Notes: a model not told the origin generated them from the sequence alone. A stretch of 64,000 nt of DNA from Actinoplanes lobatus (GCF_014205215.1 NZ_JACHNC010000001.1:9234501-9298500), one strand, 5' to 3'. Positions 44,424 through 54,089 are shown, counted from the first letter of the stretch. Translations and numbers: made by a program.

Positions 44424-44774
44424 TCAGCCGACGACGTCGTCGGCCACGGAGGAGAGGACGCCGCGGACCGCGGTGAGGACCTCGTCGTCGACGCCCAGGC
44501 CGGCCAGGACGCCGAGCAGGTAGGCGCCGACCAGGTCGTAGTCCGCCGGGGTGATGCCCAGGCCGAGGTGCGCGCCACGCAGATCGCGGCCGCTGTAGTC
44601 CTGTGGGCCGCCCAGCACCTGGCTGAGCAGCGCCACCATGTGTTCCTTGAGGCGCGGCACGTCGGTCGCGGCGAAATAGCCGGACAGCCGGGAGTCGCCG
44701 AGAATCACCCGGTAGAGCGCGTCGACGGCGGCCGTGACCGCCGGCCCCTCACCGATCCGTGTGTATAGGTCCAC
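44424..44774 (-). CDS. Group 1 truncated haemoglobin (GlbN/trHbN type)
   Basis: A 116-residue 2-on-2 globin starting at GTG (VDLYTRIGEGPAV). Key residues are Tyr33 at B10 in SGYFAATD, the E-helix segment RLKEHMVALLSQVLGGPQDYSGRDL, and the proximal His69 in LRGAHLGLGIT. Such globins bind O2 and NO, and in mycobacteria trHbN detoxifies NO. The frame is open 22 codons upstream, but those residues lack globin character. It is divergent from the aminotransferase. Confidence 0.9.
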   Translation of the reverse strand: MDLYTRIGEGPAVTAAVDALYRVILGDSRLSGYFAATDVPRLKEHMVALLSQVLGGPQDYSGRDLRGAHLGLGITPADYDLVGAYLLGVLAGLGVDDEVLTAVRGVLSSVADDVVG

Positions 44775-44862
44775 ACCGAGAAGATAGAGCACCGGCGATG
44801 AAACGTCCGCCCTCCGCGGATTGGACCGCGACGCCGCCACCGTCGGGTGGGAGAGTTACCTG

Positions 44863-46068
44863 GTGAAACAGGCGCAGAGGCTCAAGGCAGTCCGGTACGA
44901 CATCCGCGGCCCGGTGCTGCGCCGAGCCCAGGAACTGGAGGACGCCGGGCACCAGATCCTCAAGTTGAACCTGGGCAATCCGGCGCCGTGGGGCCTGGCC
45001 ACGCCGGATCCGATCGTCGCCGACGTGGTGCACAATCTCGGCGCCGCGCAGGGGTACAGCGACGCCCGCGGCATCTATTCGGCGCGGGTCGCGGTGGCGC
45101 AGTACTACCAGACCCAGGGTGTCACCTCCGTGCAGCCGGAGGATGTGATGCTCGGCAACGGCGTCTCCGAGCTGATCGTGATGGCGTTGCAAGGGCTCCT
45201 GGACACCGGTGACGAGGTGCTGGTGCCGAGCCCCGACTACCCGCTGTGGACCGGGGCGGTCTCGCTGTGCGGGGGCCGGGCGGTGCACTACCGCTGTGAC
45301 GAGAGTGCCGGCTGGCAGCCCGATCTGGAGCATCTGGCGTCGCGGATCACGCCCGCCACCCGGGCCATGGTGATCATCAACCCGAACAACCCGACCGGCG
45401 CCGTCTACTCGCGTGAGGTCCTCGAGGGGATGCTCGACCTGGCCCGGAGGCACGGGCTGCTGGTGTTCACCGACGAGATCTACGACCGCATCGTGTACGA
45501 CGGCGCGCTGCACCACACGGCCGCCGCTCTGGCGCCGGACGTGCCGATGATCAGCATGGGCGGGTTGTCGAAGACGTACCGGGCGGCCGGTTTCCGTTCC
45601 GGCTGGCTGGCGATCAGCGGTTTCAGCGGCCGGGACACCGACTACCTGGAGGGCCTGCAACTGCTGGCCAACATGCGGTTGTGCCCGAACGTGCCGGCGC
45701 AGCACGCGATCCAGACGGCGCTCGGCGGCTACCAGAGCATCAACGCGCTGATCCGTCCCGGCGGCCGCCTCTACGAGCAGCGCAACCATGCCTGGGAGCG
45801 GCTGGTCGCGATCCCCGGCGTCGACTGTGTCAAGCCGGAGGGGGCGCTCTACCTGTTCGCCCGTCTCGACCCGGCGTTCCACAAGATCCACGACGACGAG
45901 CGGATGATCATCGACCTGCTGGAGGACCAGCACCTGCTGCTCTCGCACGGCACCGGCTTCAACATCGACACGCCGGACCATCTGCGCGTGGTCTTCCTGG
46001 CTCCGGTCGACGTGCTGGACGACGCGATCAGCCGGCTCGGCACATTCCTGGCGGACTACCGTCAGTAA
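44863..46068 (+). CDS. AlaA-like class I/II pyridoxal-phosphate aminotransferase
   Basis: About 401 residues of fold-type I aminotransferase: LKLNLGNPAPWGLATPDPI, GNGVSELIVMALQGLLD, VPSPDYPLWTGAVSLCGG, NPNNPTGAVYS, DEIYDRIVYD, and the PLP Lys in SMGGLSKTYRAAGFRSGW. The pattern is that of glutamate-pyruvate (alanine) aminotransferase AlaA. The GTG at 44863 (VKQAQRLKAVRYDIRGPVL) follows GGAGAG; a TTG 14 codons upstream is possible. The convergent Lrp gene beyond its end may regulate it. Confidence 0.9.
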   Translation: MKQAQRLKAVRYDIRGPVLRRAQELEDAGHQILKLNLGNPAPWGLATPDPIVADVVHNLGAAQGYSDARGIYSARVAVAQYYQTQGVTSVQPEDVMLGNGVSELIVMALQGLLDTGDEVLVPSPDYPLWTGAVSLCGGRAVHYRCDESAGWQPDLEHLASRITPATRAMVIINPNNPTGAVYSREVLEGMLDLARRHGLLVFTDEIYDRIVYDGALHHTAAALAPDVPMISMGGLSKTYRAAGFRSGWLAISGFSGRDTDYLEGLQLLANMRLCPNVPAQHAIQTALGGYQSINALIRPGGRLYEQRNHAWERLVAIPGVDCVKPEGALYLFARLDPAFHKIHDDERMIIDLLEDQHLLLSHGTGFNIDTPDHLRVVFLAPVDVLDDAISRLGTFLADYRQ

Positions 46069-46075
46069 GCGGGCC

Positions 46076-46531
46076 TCAGCTCTCGGGGGCGGCGATCCGG
46101 GGTGGCCGGTTCTCGTACGGCGTGGACAGCACCACCGTCGTACGGGTGGTGACGTTCGCCGCCGTGCGGATGTCCTGCAGCAGCCGCTCCAGGTCGGCCG
46201 GGCTCTTCACCCGCACCAGGAGCAGGTAGAAGTCCTCGCCGGCGACCGAGTAGCAGGAGTCGATCTCGGCGAGGTGGGCGAGCCGGTCAGGGGCGTCGTC
46301 GGGCTGTGACGGGTCGAACGGGCGGATCGCGACGAACGCCGTGAGTGGCAGGTCGAGCGCCTCGTACGAGACACGGGCGGTGTAGCCGTTGATGACGCCG
46401 CGCTGCTCGAGCCGGCGGACACGCTGGTGCACGGCGGAGACGCTGAGGCCCACCCGCTCGGCCAGGTCGGTGTACGACAACCTGCCGTCCGCGGTCAGTG
46501 CCGACACGATCGCCTGGTCGATCTCTTCCAC
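46076..46531 (-). CDS. Lrp/AsnC-family transcriptional regulator
   Basis: A 151-residue regulator: N-terminal winged HTH (EIDQAIVSALTADGRLSYTDLAERVGLSVSAVHQRVRRLEQRGVINGY) and a C-terminal RAM/AsnC ligand domain (PLTAFVAIRPF, IDSCYSVAGEDFYLLLVRVKSPADLERLLQDIR, TRTTVVLST). It starts at GTG. Convergent to the aminotransferase with a 7-bp gap, it probably senses an amino acid. Confidence 0.93.
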   Translation of the reverse strand: MEEIDQAIVSALTADGRLSYTDLAERVGLSVSAVHQRVRRLEQRGVINGYTARVSYEALDLPLTAFVAIRPFDPSQPDDAPDRLAHLAEIDSCYSVAGEDFYLLLVRVKSPADLERLLQDIRTAANVTTRTTVVLSTPYENRPPRIAAPES

Positions 46532-46562
46532 GGCGCCACACTACTGGTCGGTGAACCGTTGG

Positions 46563-47423
46563 TCAGCAGGTGCCCGTGATGTCCAGTGGGTGGTCGGCCC
46601 GCAGGATCGCCCCCGGTTCCTCGCTGGTGGCCGGGGTCGGCGCCGACGTGGCGGTGCCCGGCCGCAGCAGGCCCTTCTCGGAGGCGGCACAGTCCATCCA
46701 CGCCATGTAGGACTGCGTTTCCCCGATCCACATGCCTTTGTCGGCCTTACGCAGATTCTCGGTACGCGGGAACTCCCACCGGATCTCGTCGTGCGCTGCG
46801 GCGATCGGCGTGTCCCCGCCGCCCTCGAACGCGTACACCCAGATGAAGTTGGTGGTGATCCGCAGCGTACGCAGGCCGTCGATCTTCTCGGAGGAGTAGG
46901 TCACCCGGCCGCTGACCCGGGGCTGTTCCTTGCCGTCGAGCCGCACCGCCGGGTCGATCCAGGTGGCCACCGAGGCGGACCTGCCCTGCTGGAACTGCTT
47001 GCGCCAGTGGTCGGCGGCGTTCGGCGCCAACATGTCGAGGAACGTGGCCGGGTCGTGGTCGACGATCATCCGATGGTCCAGCCGCCCGGCGATCATGGCG
47101 TCCCGGACGTCGTTCAGCGCGGCCTTCACCTCGGCCGCACTGAACCCGGTGACCGCCTTCGCGGCCGGCAGCGTGATGCCGCCCGCGCCCTTCGGGTAGG
47201 ACTCGGCGGGCGTGCCCTCGAACGGCCCGGACGGCGCGGCGCTGCGGGTGGTGGTGACCGAGACGCCGGGCGGGACGCTCTGGGTCGGCGCCGCGGCCTC
47301 GGCGACCGGCTCCGCCGGTCCGGCGTTGCCGATCACCTTCATGAGCAGGACGACCACCACCACCGCGCAGCCACCGAACACACCCAGGCCGATGGCCGCG
47401 CCGACACCGTCACGCCGATCCAT
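46563..47423 (-). CDS. Hypothetical membrane-anchored extracytoplasmic protein
   Basis: A 286-residue protein not assigned to a family. It has one N-terminal transmembrane helix (about 9-31, AAIGLGVFGGCAVVVVVLLM), a Pro/Thr/Ala-rich linker (about 35-80), then a folded domain with many Trp (DHWRKQFQQG, NFIWVYAFEGGG, DEIRWEFP, QSYMAWMDC). It ends in a low-complexity segment and a Cys. The central domain looks like a small alpha+beta sensor or binding domain; function unknown. Confidence 0.7.
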   Translation of the reverse strand: MDRRDGVGAAIGLGVFGGCAVVVVVLLMKVIGNAGPAEPVAEAAAPTQSVPPGVSVTTTRSAAPSGPFEGTPAESYPKGAGGITLPAAKAVTGFSAAEVKAALNDVRDAMIAGRLDHRMIVDHDPATFLDMLAPNAADHWRKQFQQGRSASVATWIDPAVRLDGKEQPRVSGRVTYSSEKIDGLRTLRITTNFIWVYAFEGGGDTPIAAAHDEIRWEFPRTENLRKADKGMWIGETQSYMAWMDCAASEKGLLRPGTATSAPTPATSEEPGAILRADHPLDITGTC

Positions 47424-47446
47424 AGACGTGGATGCTATGCCTCCGC

Positions 47447-48589
47447 TCAGCGTCCGGTCATCGACCGAGCGATCACCATTCGCTGAATCTGGTTGGTTCC
47501 CTCGACGATCTGGAGCACCTTCGCCTCCCGGAACCAGCGCTCGGCCGGGTGGTCGGCGGAGTAGCCGTACCCGCCGAGGATCTGGACGGCGTCGGTGGTG
47601 ACCCGCATGGCCATGTCGGTGGCGAACAGTTTCGCCTTCGCCGCCTCGATCGAGAACGGGCGGCCGGCGTCCTTGAGGCGGGCCGCGGACAGCAGCAGCG
47701 CCCGGGCCGCGGAGACCTGGGTGGCCATGTCGGCGAGCATGAAGCCGAGGCCCTGGAACGAGGCGATCGGCTTACCGAACTGCTCGCGCTCCTTCGCATA
47801 GCCGGTCGCGTAGTCGACAGCGGCCTGGGCGAGCCCGACCGCGCAGGCGGCGATGCCGAGCCGGCCGGAGTCGAGCGCCTTCATCGCGATGGCGAAGCCC
47901 TCGTTCTCGGTGCCGACCAGGCGGTCGCGCGGGATGCGGGCGCCCTCCAGCACGATCTGGGCGGGCGCGGACGAGCGCAGGCCCATCAGCCGTTCCGTCG
48001 CCTGCGGCAGCAGACCGGGGGTGGCGGCGTCGGCGAGCAGGCAGGAGATGCCGCGGGCGCCGGGGCCGCCGGTGCGGCAGAAGATGTTGTAGAAGTCGGC
48101 GCGGCCACCGTGGGTGATCCAGGCTTTCGTGCCGGTCACGACATAGTCGTCGCCGTCGGCGACCGCGCGGGTGGTCAGGGCCGCGGCGTCGCTTCCGCCC
48201 TGCGGTTCGGAGAGGGCGTACGCGCCGAGCAACTCCCCGCCGAGCATGTCCGGCAGCATCTTGCGCTGATCCGGGGTGCCGAAGGCGGCGACCGGGAAGC
48301 ATGACAGGGTGTGCACACTGACCGCCTCGGCGATGCCCAGCCACGTGCCGGCCAGGATCTCGAGGACCTGGAGGTACACCTCGTACGGCTGGCCGGCCCC
48401 GCCGTCGGCCTCGGGATAGGGCAGGCCGAGCAGGCCGGATCGGCCCAGGGTGCGCAGCACGTCTCGGGGGAACTCGCCGCGTGCCTCGAAGTCGTCGACC
48501 TTGCCGGCGAGCTCTCGGGTGGCGAGTTCGGCGGTCAGGTCGAGCAGGTCGTGCGCTTCAGCGGTGGGAAGCATGCGATCCACGGTCAT
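47447..48589 (-). CDS. Acyl-CoA dehydrogenase
   Basis: A 380-residue FAD enzyme for alpha,beta-desaturation of acyl-CoA. Family motifs are GLLGLPYPEADGGAG, YALSEPQGGSDAAAL, VVTGTKAWITHGG, FAIAMKALDSGRLGIAACAVGLAQAA, EREQFGKPIASFQG and the C-terminal VLQIVEGTNQIQRMVIARS containing the catalytic Glu. Chain-length preference is not evident. It stands alone, 20 bp from the response-regulator gene on the same strand. Confidence 0.93.
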   Translation of the reverse strand: MTVDRMLPTAEAHDLLDLTAELATRELAGKVDDFEARGEFPRDVLRTLGRSGLLGLPYPEADGGAGQPYEVYLQVLEILAGTWLGIAEAVSVHTLSCFPVAAFGTPDQRKMLPDMLGGELLGAYALSEPQGGSDAAALTTRAVADGDDYVVTGTKAWITHGGRADFYNIFCRTGGPGARGISCLLADAATPGLLPQATERLMGLRSSAPAQIVLEGARIPRDRLVGTENEGFAIAMKALDSGRLGIAACAVGLAQAAVDYATGYAKEREQFGKPIASFQGLGFMLADMATQVSAARALLLSAARLKDAGRPFSIEAAKAKLFATDMAMRVTTDAVQILGGYGYSADHPAERWFREAKVLQIVEGTNQIQRMVIARSMTGR

Positions 48590-48609
48590 GACCTCAGCTT
48601 AACGAGCGT

Positions 48610-49278
48610 TCAACCGGATGGCGTGACGAGTCCGGTCTCGTACGCCAGAACCACCGCCTGGGCGCGGTCCCGCAGCTCCAGTTTCGCGAAGATCCGGGCG
48701 ACGTGGGTCTTCACGGTCGCCTCGCTGAGCGTCAGCGTCTCGGCCAGCTCGGTGTTGGACAGGCCCCGGCCCAGCAGGGTCAGCACCTCCAGCTCACGCG
48801 GGGTGAGCTGGGCCAGGTCACGGGGCACCGCCAGGGGCTGCTCCCCGACCGCGAACCGCTCCACCAGCCGCCGGGTGATCGACGGGGCGAGCAGGGCGTC
48901 GCCGGTGCCGACCAGGCGCACCGCCGCCGCCAGGTGGTCGGCTGTCACGTCCTTGAGCAGGAAGCCGCTGGCCCCCGCCGCCAGGGCGGTGTAGACGTAG
49001 CGGTCCAGGTCGAACGTGGTCAGCATGAGAATGCGGCAGCGTGGGTTGCGGGCCAGGATGCGGCGGGTGGCCTCGATCCCGTCCACCCCGGGCATCCGGA
49101 TGTCCATCAGGACGACATCCGGCTCGAGGCGGCGCTCGGCGTCGACGGCGGCGGCCCCGTCGGCCGCCTCACCCACCACGTCGATGCCGCGGGCGGTGAG
49201 GATCATCCGGAACCCGGTCCGGATCAGCTCCTGATCGTCGACGATGAGCACGCGGGGCGTCGCCGCGATGTCACTCAT
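48610..49278 (-). CDS. NarL/LuxR-family two-component response regulator
   Basis: A 222-residue regulator: receiver domain with acidic pair Asp14/Asp15, phospho-acceptor Asp59 (DVVLMDIRMPG) and the conserved Lys in FLLKDVTADH, then a C-terminal LuxR HTH (LTPRELEVLTLLGRGLSNTELAETLTLSEATVKTHVARIFAKLELRDR). The ATG at 49278 follows GGAGG; the open frame beyond is a shadow. It is encoded after its histidine kinase, 25 bp apart, and next to a divergent ABC exporter that it probably controls. Confidence 0.93.
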   Translation of the reverse strand: MSDIAATPRVLIVDDQELIRTGFRMILTARGIDVVGEAADGAAAVDAERRLEPDVVLMDIRMPGVDGIEATRRILARNPRCRILMLTTFDLDRYVYTALAAGASGFLLKDVTADHLAAAVRLVGTGDALLAPSITRRLVERFAVGEQPLAVPRDLAQLTPRELEVLTLLGRGLSNTELAETLTLSEATVKTHVARIFAKLELRDRAQAVVLAYETGLVTPSG

Positions 49279-49303
49279 GATGCCTCCATGGTCGGCGCGG
49301 CGG

Positions 49304-50107
49304 TCATGGCACGTCCAGCGGGAGGCGGGCGCGGACCCGGTAGCCGCCGCCGAGACGGCGCCGGGCGTCGAGGTCGCCGCCGTAGACCGCGACCCGCTCA
49401 CGGAGGCCGGCGAGACCACGGCCCGCGCCGTCGCCGCCGCGGACCGGTGGTGGGCCGCCGGTCAGCACACTCGGGCCGGTGGTGAGCACCTCGACCCGCA
49501 GGGCGTGCTCCGCGTAACGGATGGTGACCTCGGCCTTTCCGCCGGCGCCGTGCTTCAGGGCATTCGTCAGCGCCTCCTGCACGATCCGGTACGCCGTCAC
49601 GTCGATGCCGGTCGGCAGCGGGCACGGCTCGCCCGACACCCGGACGTCGACCGGCAGGCCGGCGAACGCGATCCGGTCCACCAGCGGGGTGAGCCGGGCC
49701 AGGCTGGGCTGCGGCGCGAGATCCTCCGGCTCGGTCTCGTCCGACCCGTCCGGCGCGGGCGCCAGCAGGCCCAGCAGGTGCCGCAGCTCGGTCATCGTGT
49801 CGCGCCCGGCCCGCTCGACCGCGGCCAGCGCCGAGGCCGCCTCCTCCGGCATGCTCGCCAGCACCTCCCGCGCCGCGCCCGCCTGCACGATCATGACGCT
49901 GACGTTGTGGCTGACGATGTCGTGCAGTTCCCGCGCGATCCGCGCGCGCTCCGCACCGACCGCCGCCAGTGCCGCCGCCTCCCGTTCGCGCTCCAGCAGC
50001 CAGCCCCGCTCCCCCAGCGCCCGCTCGTGCCGCTGCCGGGCCCGGCGCAGCGCGAACCCGAGCGCCGCGGCGGCCAGACAGGCCACCACGAGTGCCACGA
50101 CCAGCAT
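49304..50107 (-). CDS. Short two-component histidine kinase (HisKA_3 type)
   Basis: About 267 residues: a single N-terminal membrane helix (MLVVALVVACLAAAALGFAL), a short coiled linker, the HisKA_3 dimerisation domain with His62 (ARELHDIVSHNVSVMI), and a HATPase domain with the N box TNALKHG and the G box GAGRGLAGLRERV. Most relatives have four or more sensing helices, so this kinase has almost no sensor of its own and may rely on the nearby FtsX-type exporter. An ATG at 50134 would add nine residues. Confidence 0.88.
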   Translation of the reverse strand: MLVVALVVACLAAAALGFALRRARQRHERALGERGWLLEREREAAALAAVGAERARIARELHDIVSHNVSVMIVQAGAAREVLASMPEEAASALAAVERAGRDTMTELRHLLGLLAPAPDGSDETEPEDLAPQPSLARLTPLVDRIAFAGLPVDVRVSGEPCPLPTGIDVTAYRIVQEALTNALKHGAGGKAEVTIRYAEHALRVEVLTTGPSVLTGGPPPVRGGDGAGRGLAGLRERVAVYGGDLDARRRLGGGYRVRARLPLDVP

Positions 50108-50258
50108 CAGCGTCCTCACTCCGAACACCTTGGCATGCCCGCGCGGGCGGCACATCAACCCGTGGTCGGCCGCGCCTACATCCCCGGTATGACAGACCCC
50201 GGGTGGTTGCATCCGGAAGCCGATGACGCCGCCGTCGGCCGTCCGTAGCGTTCCCGGC

Positions 50259-50948
50259 ATGACGACAGAGACGGTGGTGCGGCTCGATGGAGTGCGCAAG
50301 GAGTTCGGTGAGACGGCCGCCCTGGACGGCGTCTCGCTGGAGATCCGCCGCGGTGAGGCGGTGGCCGTGATGGGCCCGTCCGGCTGCGGCAAGTCCACCC
50401 TGCTCAACATGGTCGCCGGCCTGGACCGGCCGACCGCGGGCGAGGTGACGGTGCACGGCGAGCGCCTGGACCTGATGAACGAGACGGGGCTGGCGCTGTT
50501 CCGCCGCCACCACCTCGGCATGATCTTCCAGTTCTTCAACCTGCTGGACGACCTGTCGGCGCTGGACAACGTGGCCCTGGCCGCCCAGTTGACCGGGTCC
50601 TCGGCGGCCACCGCCCGGCGCCGCGCGCTGGAGCTCTTCGACGAGCTGGGGATCGCCGGCCGCCGCGACGTCTACCCGGCGGCGCTGTCCGGTGGCGAGC
50701 GGCAGCGGGTGGCGGTGGCCCGCGCGCTGATGAACAGGCCGGCGCTGCTGCTCGCCGACGAGCCCACCGGCGCCCTCGACAGCCGGGCCGGTGAGCAGGT
50801 GATGGACCTGCTGATCGACCTCAACCAGATCGGTCAGACACTGCTGATCGTCACCCACGACGAGCGGCTCGCGCACCGCTGCGCCAGCCGGCTGGTCGAG
50901 CTCGCCGACGGCCGGATCGCCCGCGAATCCGCCCTGGACCGGGTGTGA
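50259..50948 (+). CDS. ABC transporter ATP-binding protein (MacB/LolD-like)
   Basis: A 229-residue ATPase with Walker [11 protein letters not shown]-loop [16 protein letters not shown], signature [15 protein letters not shown], Walker [15 protein letters not shown] and switch His [10 protein letters not shown]. The pattern is that of type VII (MacB/LolD/BceA) exporters. The ATG at 50259 was chosen as the family-like start ([17 protein letters not shown]). It overlaps the permease start by four bases. Confidence 0.94.
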   Translation: MTTETVVRLDGVRKEFGETAALDGVSLEIRRGEAVAVMGPSGCGKSTLLNMVAGLDRPTAGEVTVHGERLDLMNETGLALFRRHHLGMIFQFFNLLDDLSALDNVALAAQLTGSSAATARRRALELFDELGIAGRRDVYPAALSGGERQRVAVARALMNRPALLLADEPTGALDSRAGEQVMDLLIDLNQIGQTLLIVTHDERLAHRCASRLVELADGRIARESALDRV

Positions 50949-53275
50949 GCGCCGTGTGGGCGGCCGCGAAGGCCGCTATCCGCCGCCGCCGGCTCCAGAC
51001 CTTCGTGATCGGCCTGGTCGCGCTCTTCTGCACGGCCACCGTGGTCGTCTCGCTGGCCCTGCTGGACGCGATGTCGGCGCCGTTCGACCGGGCCCTGGCG
51101 CAGCAGCGGGGAGCGCACGCGGTCGCCGCGTTCGACCCGGCCAAGGTGACCGACGCGCAGCTCACGGCCGCGCGTGACGGCGTGGAGGCGGCCGCCGGAC
51201 CATTCGGGCAGGTGACGTTCGAGCCGGGCGGCGGGGTCGGGCCGGTCCTGCGGGGCCCGCTGACGCTGGTCGGGCGGGCCGGCCCCGGCGGCGACGTGGA
51301 CCGCCTCGACCTCTGGCGGGGGCGGTGGGCATCGGCGCCGGGCGAGATCGTGCTGAACGCGCCACCGGAGAACGAGGGAGACTTCGTCCGGGGCCCGTTC
51401 GGCCGGATGCCGTCGCTCGCCGCGGACGGGACGACGCTGACCGTGGTCGGCTGGGCGTTCAGCGTGGGCGGCTCGGCGGACGGCTGGGTGACGCCGGAAC
51501 AGATGACGGCGCTGCGGCCGACCGGGAAACAGATGCTGTACCGGTTCTCCGGCGACGTGTCCACGAGGGAGGCGGTTCAGCAGCGGCTCACCGGGATGAC
51601 CACGGGGCTTCCCGGGGGCGCGCTGATCGCGGCCCAGCCGTACCAGGTCGTCAAGGAGGAGGCGGCCGAGGGGTCCGGCGTGTACCTGCCGTTCCTGGGC
51701 ACCTTCGGCGTGCTCGGCCTGATCATCGCGGTGATCATCGTGGGGAATGTGGTGAGTGGAGCGGTCGTCTCCGGGTTCCGGCACATCGGGATGCTGAAGG
51801 CGCTCGGCTTCACTCCGCGTCAGGTGGTCGCCGTCTACCTGACCATGGTGACGGTGCCGGCGGCGGTCGGCGCGATCCTCGGCACCGTGCTCGGCGACCT
51901 CGGCGTGCAGCCGCTGCTGGAGGACACCTTCCGCGGGATGGGATTCGGGCAGGACACCGGCGTGCCGGGCTGGGTGTGGGCGGCCGGGCTGGTCGGCATA
52001 CCGGCGCTGGTCCTTCTGACCGCGCTGGTGCCCGCCTCCCGCGCGCACCGCCTCTCCGCCGCCGAGGCGATCAGCGCGGGCAGCGCTCCCCGGCGCGGTC
52101 ACGGTCTGCGCGTGCAGAGAACCCTCGGGGGTACGCGTCTGCCACGCTCGGTCAGCCTCGGGCTGGGGCACCTGTTCGCCCGTCCGGCCCGGACCGCGCT
52201 GACCATGGCGTCGCTGCTGCTCGGCGTGACCACGGTGACGTTCGCGACCGGCCTCTCCGACACCCTTGTCCGGTTCGCGGCACTCGACGCGGCGGCCGGC
52301 GGTGACGTCAGCATCCGCCCGGAGCTGCCGGACAGCCCCACCGGCGGGGTGCTCACCAGCCGCACCGACGAGGAGGTGGAGGCGCTGCTGCGCGGTCTTC
52401 CCGGCACCGAGAGGATCGGGGTCGCGCTGGGCCGCCCGATTTCGGTCCTCGGCCAGAGCGAGCCGATCCAGGTCAACTTCGTCCGGGGCGACGTCGCCGC
52501 GATGGGGTACGAGGACCAGCTTCTCGAGGGCCGCTGGATGGCCGCGCCGGACGAGATGGTGGCGACCTCGGAGCTGCTCAACAAACGGGATCTGGAGGTC
52601 GGCGACACGATCACCATGGAATTGCAGGGCGTCCGGACGACCGTGACCATCGTCGGTGAGACGCTGCAGAACCTGCCCGGCCCCGGGGACGGCCTGTTCG
52701 CCCCGTGGCGGGAGTTCGACGACGTGAAGCCGTTCGACTACTTCTACCAGGTCGATCTCGCCGAGGGCACGGACATCGCGGCCTACATGCAGGCGATCCG
52801 CACGGCCGATCCGGGTCTGTCGCCGTGGCATCGCGGCGGCGCCAACGACCTTCAGGTGATCGTGACCGGCTTCTCCGGTGTGCTGGCGGCGCTGCTGGCC
52901 ACGGTGGCGGCGCTGGGCGTGCTGAACACGGTGGCGCTCAACGTCCTGGACCGGCGCCGTGACCTGGGCATGCTGAAATCCATCGGGATGACCCCACGCC
53001 AGGTGATCACCATGCTGGTCACCTCGATGGCGGCGCTCGGTGTGGCCGGTGGCCTGCTCGGCATCCCGTTCGGCATGGCCGCGCACCGGCTGGTGGTGCC
53101 GCTCTCCGCGGGCGCCGCCAAGGTGACGCTGCCGGAGTCGGTGCTGCGGGTGTGGGACCCACTGCAACTCGCCCTGCTGGTGCTCAGCGGTGTCCTGATC
53201 GCGGTGGTGGGCGCGCTGCTGCCGGCCCGCTCGGCGGCCCGCCTCACCATCGCCCGGGTCCTGCACAACGAGTGA
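50945..53275 (+). CDS. FtsX-family ABC transporter permease
   Basis: A 776-residue permease with two FtsX domains. One N-terminal helix and an extracytoplasmic domain are followed by three helices at about 255-370 (with GMLKALGFTPRQVVAVYLTMV). A second extracytoplasmic domain starts near 420, and a last three-helix block runs from about 640 to the end (GMLKSIGMTPRQVITMLVTSM). Such duplicated permeases pull lipids, lipoproteins or peptides from the membrane or transmit mechanical signals. It is the partner of the preceding ATPase, and the divergent kinase/regulator pair suggests inducible resistance or envelope-stress export. Confidence 0.92.
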   Translation: MSAVWAAAKAAIRRRRLQTFVIGLVALFCTATVVVSLALLDAMSAPFDRALAQQRGAHAVAAFDPAKVTDAQLTAARDGVEAAAGPFGQVTFEPGGGVGPVLRGPLTLVGRAGPGGDVDRLDLWRGRWASAPGEIVLNAPPENEGDFVRGPFGRMPSLAADGTTLTVVGWAFSVGGSADGWVTPEQMTALRPTGKQMLYRFSGDVSTREAVQQRLTGMTTGLPGGALIAAQPYQVVKEEAAEGSGVYLPFLGTFGVLGLIIAVIIVGNVVSGAVVSGFRHIGMLKALGFTPRQVVAVYLTMVTVPAAVGAILGTVLGDLGVQPLLEDTFRGMGFGQDTGVPGWVWAAGLVGIPALVLLTALVPASRAHRLSAAEAISAGSAPRRGHGLRVQRTLGGTRLPRSVSLGLGHLFARPARTALTMASLLLGVTTVTFATGLSDTLVRFAALDAAAGGDVSIRPELPDSPTGGVLTSRTDEEVEALLRGLPGTERIGVALGRPISVLGQSEPIQVNFVRGDVAAMGYEDQLLEGRWMAAPDEMVATSELLNKRDLEVGDTITMELQGVRTTVTIVGETLQNLPGPGDGLFAPWREFDDVKPFDYFYQVDLAEGTDIAAYMQAIRTADPGLSPWHRGGANDLQVIVTGFSGVLAALLATVAALGVLNTVALNVLDRRRDLGMLKSIGMTPRQVITMLVTSMAALGVAGGLLGIPFGMAAHRLVVPLSAGAAKVTLPESVLRVWDPLQLALLVLSGVLIAVVGALLPARSAARLTIARVLHNE

Positions 53276-53294
53276 TCCGTACGATGTGCGGGTT

Positions 53295-54005
53295 CTAAGC
53301 GGCGGTGGGCAGCTCGGTCTCGAGCTGCTCCTGCCAGATCGCCCAGCGGGTGTCGGGGCCGAGCGACTTCGCCCTCCGCATCGCCAGGCCGGCCCGGTGC
53401 ACGATCTCGTCGTGGGTGAGCTCGCCGGGCCCGGTGACCGCCACGCCGATGCTCGCCGCCAGGGTGACCAGGCGGCCGTCGACGGCGATCGTGCCCAGGG
53501 CCGCGGCGATCCGGCCGGCCACCTCGTAGGCGTCCTCGGGCCGGGCCACGTCCGGCAGCACCACCGCGAACGCGTCGCCACCGAGGCGGAAAGACAGGTT
53601 CGGGCGCTGGACGCAGCGGCGCAGCACCTCGGCGAACGCGACCAGCACCCGGTCGCCGGACTCGTGGCCGAGGATGTCGTTGATCTCCTTGAAGCCGTTC
53701 AGGTCGATCAGAAGGACGCCCATCCGCCGGTCGCGGGCCCGGTTCGACGCCTGCCGGAACATGCCGCGGCTGCCGAGCCCGGTCAGGCCGTCGGTGAGCC
53801 CGCTCTCCCGCTGGGCCACCGTCTGCCGGTACAGCACGAGCCCGCTCAGCGCCGCCCCGGCGAGGGCGAGGCCACCCCACGGGAAGAGTTCGCCGTCGCT
53901 CCAGGCCCGCGCCAGCATCAGCATCTGGGCCAGCGTGCCGGCGATGAACAGCGCCAGCGCGCCGGCCGTGAGCGATGGCCGTGCCTGTCGACTCCGCGTC
54001 CGCAT
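53295..54005 (-). CDS. GGDEF-domain membrane protein with degenerate active site (GGDAF)
   Basis: A 236-residue protein with two N-terminal helices (about 12-32 and 40-58) and one GGDEF domain (LTDGLTGLGSRGMFRQA, VLLIDLNGFKEINDILGHESGDRVLVAFAEVL). The signature reads RLGGDAFAVV near residue 140: the metal/catalytic Glu of GGDEF is replaced by Ala. Diguanylate cyclase activity is therefore unlikely, and it may act as a GTP- or c-di-GMP-sensing partner. GGAGGAGGGG precedes the ATG. Confidence 0.88.
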   Translation of the reverse strand: MRTRSRQARPSLTAGALALFIAGTLAQMLMLARAWSDGELFPWGGLALAGAALSGLVLYRQTVAQRESGLTDGLTGLGSRGMFRQASNRARDRRMGVLLIDLNGFKEINDILGHESGDRVLVAFAEVLRRCVQRPNLSFRLGGDAFAVVLPDVARPEDAYEVAGRIAAALGTIAVDGRLVTLAASIGVAVTGPGELTHDEIVHRAGLAMRRAKSLGPDTRWAIWQEQLETELPTAA

Positions 54006-54089
54006 AACCCCTCCTCCGTCCGGGCTGGACCCCCGGGTGATCGGTCCCGCGCGGGCCGACTTGAGGAGGCGGACCCATAGAATCTGCTG

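Noticed and set aside
50834..53581. A 915-codon frame on the minus strand
   Set aside because: Antisense to the ABC ATPase and permease, which have full family motifs; its translation is low-complexity Arg/Gln/His.
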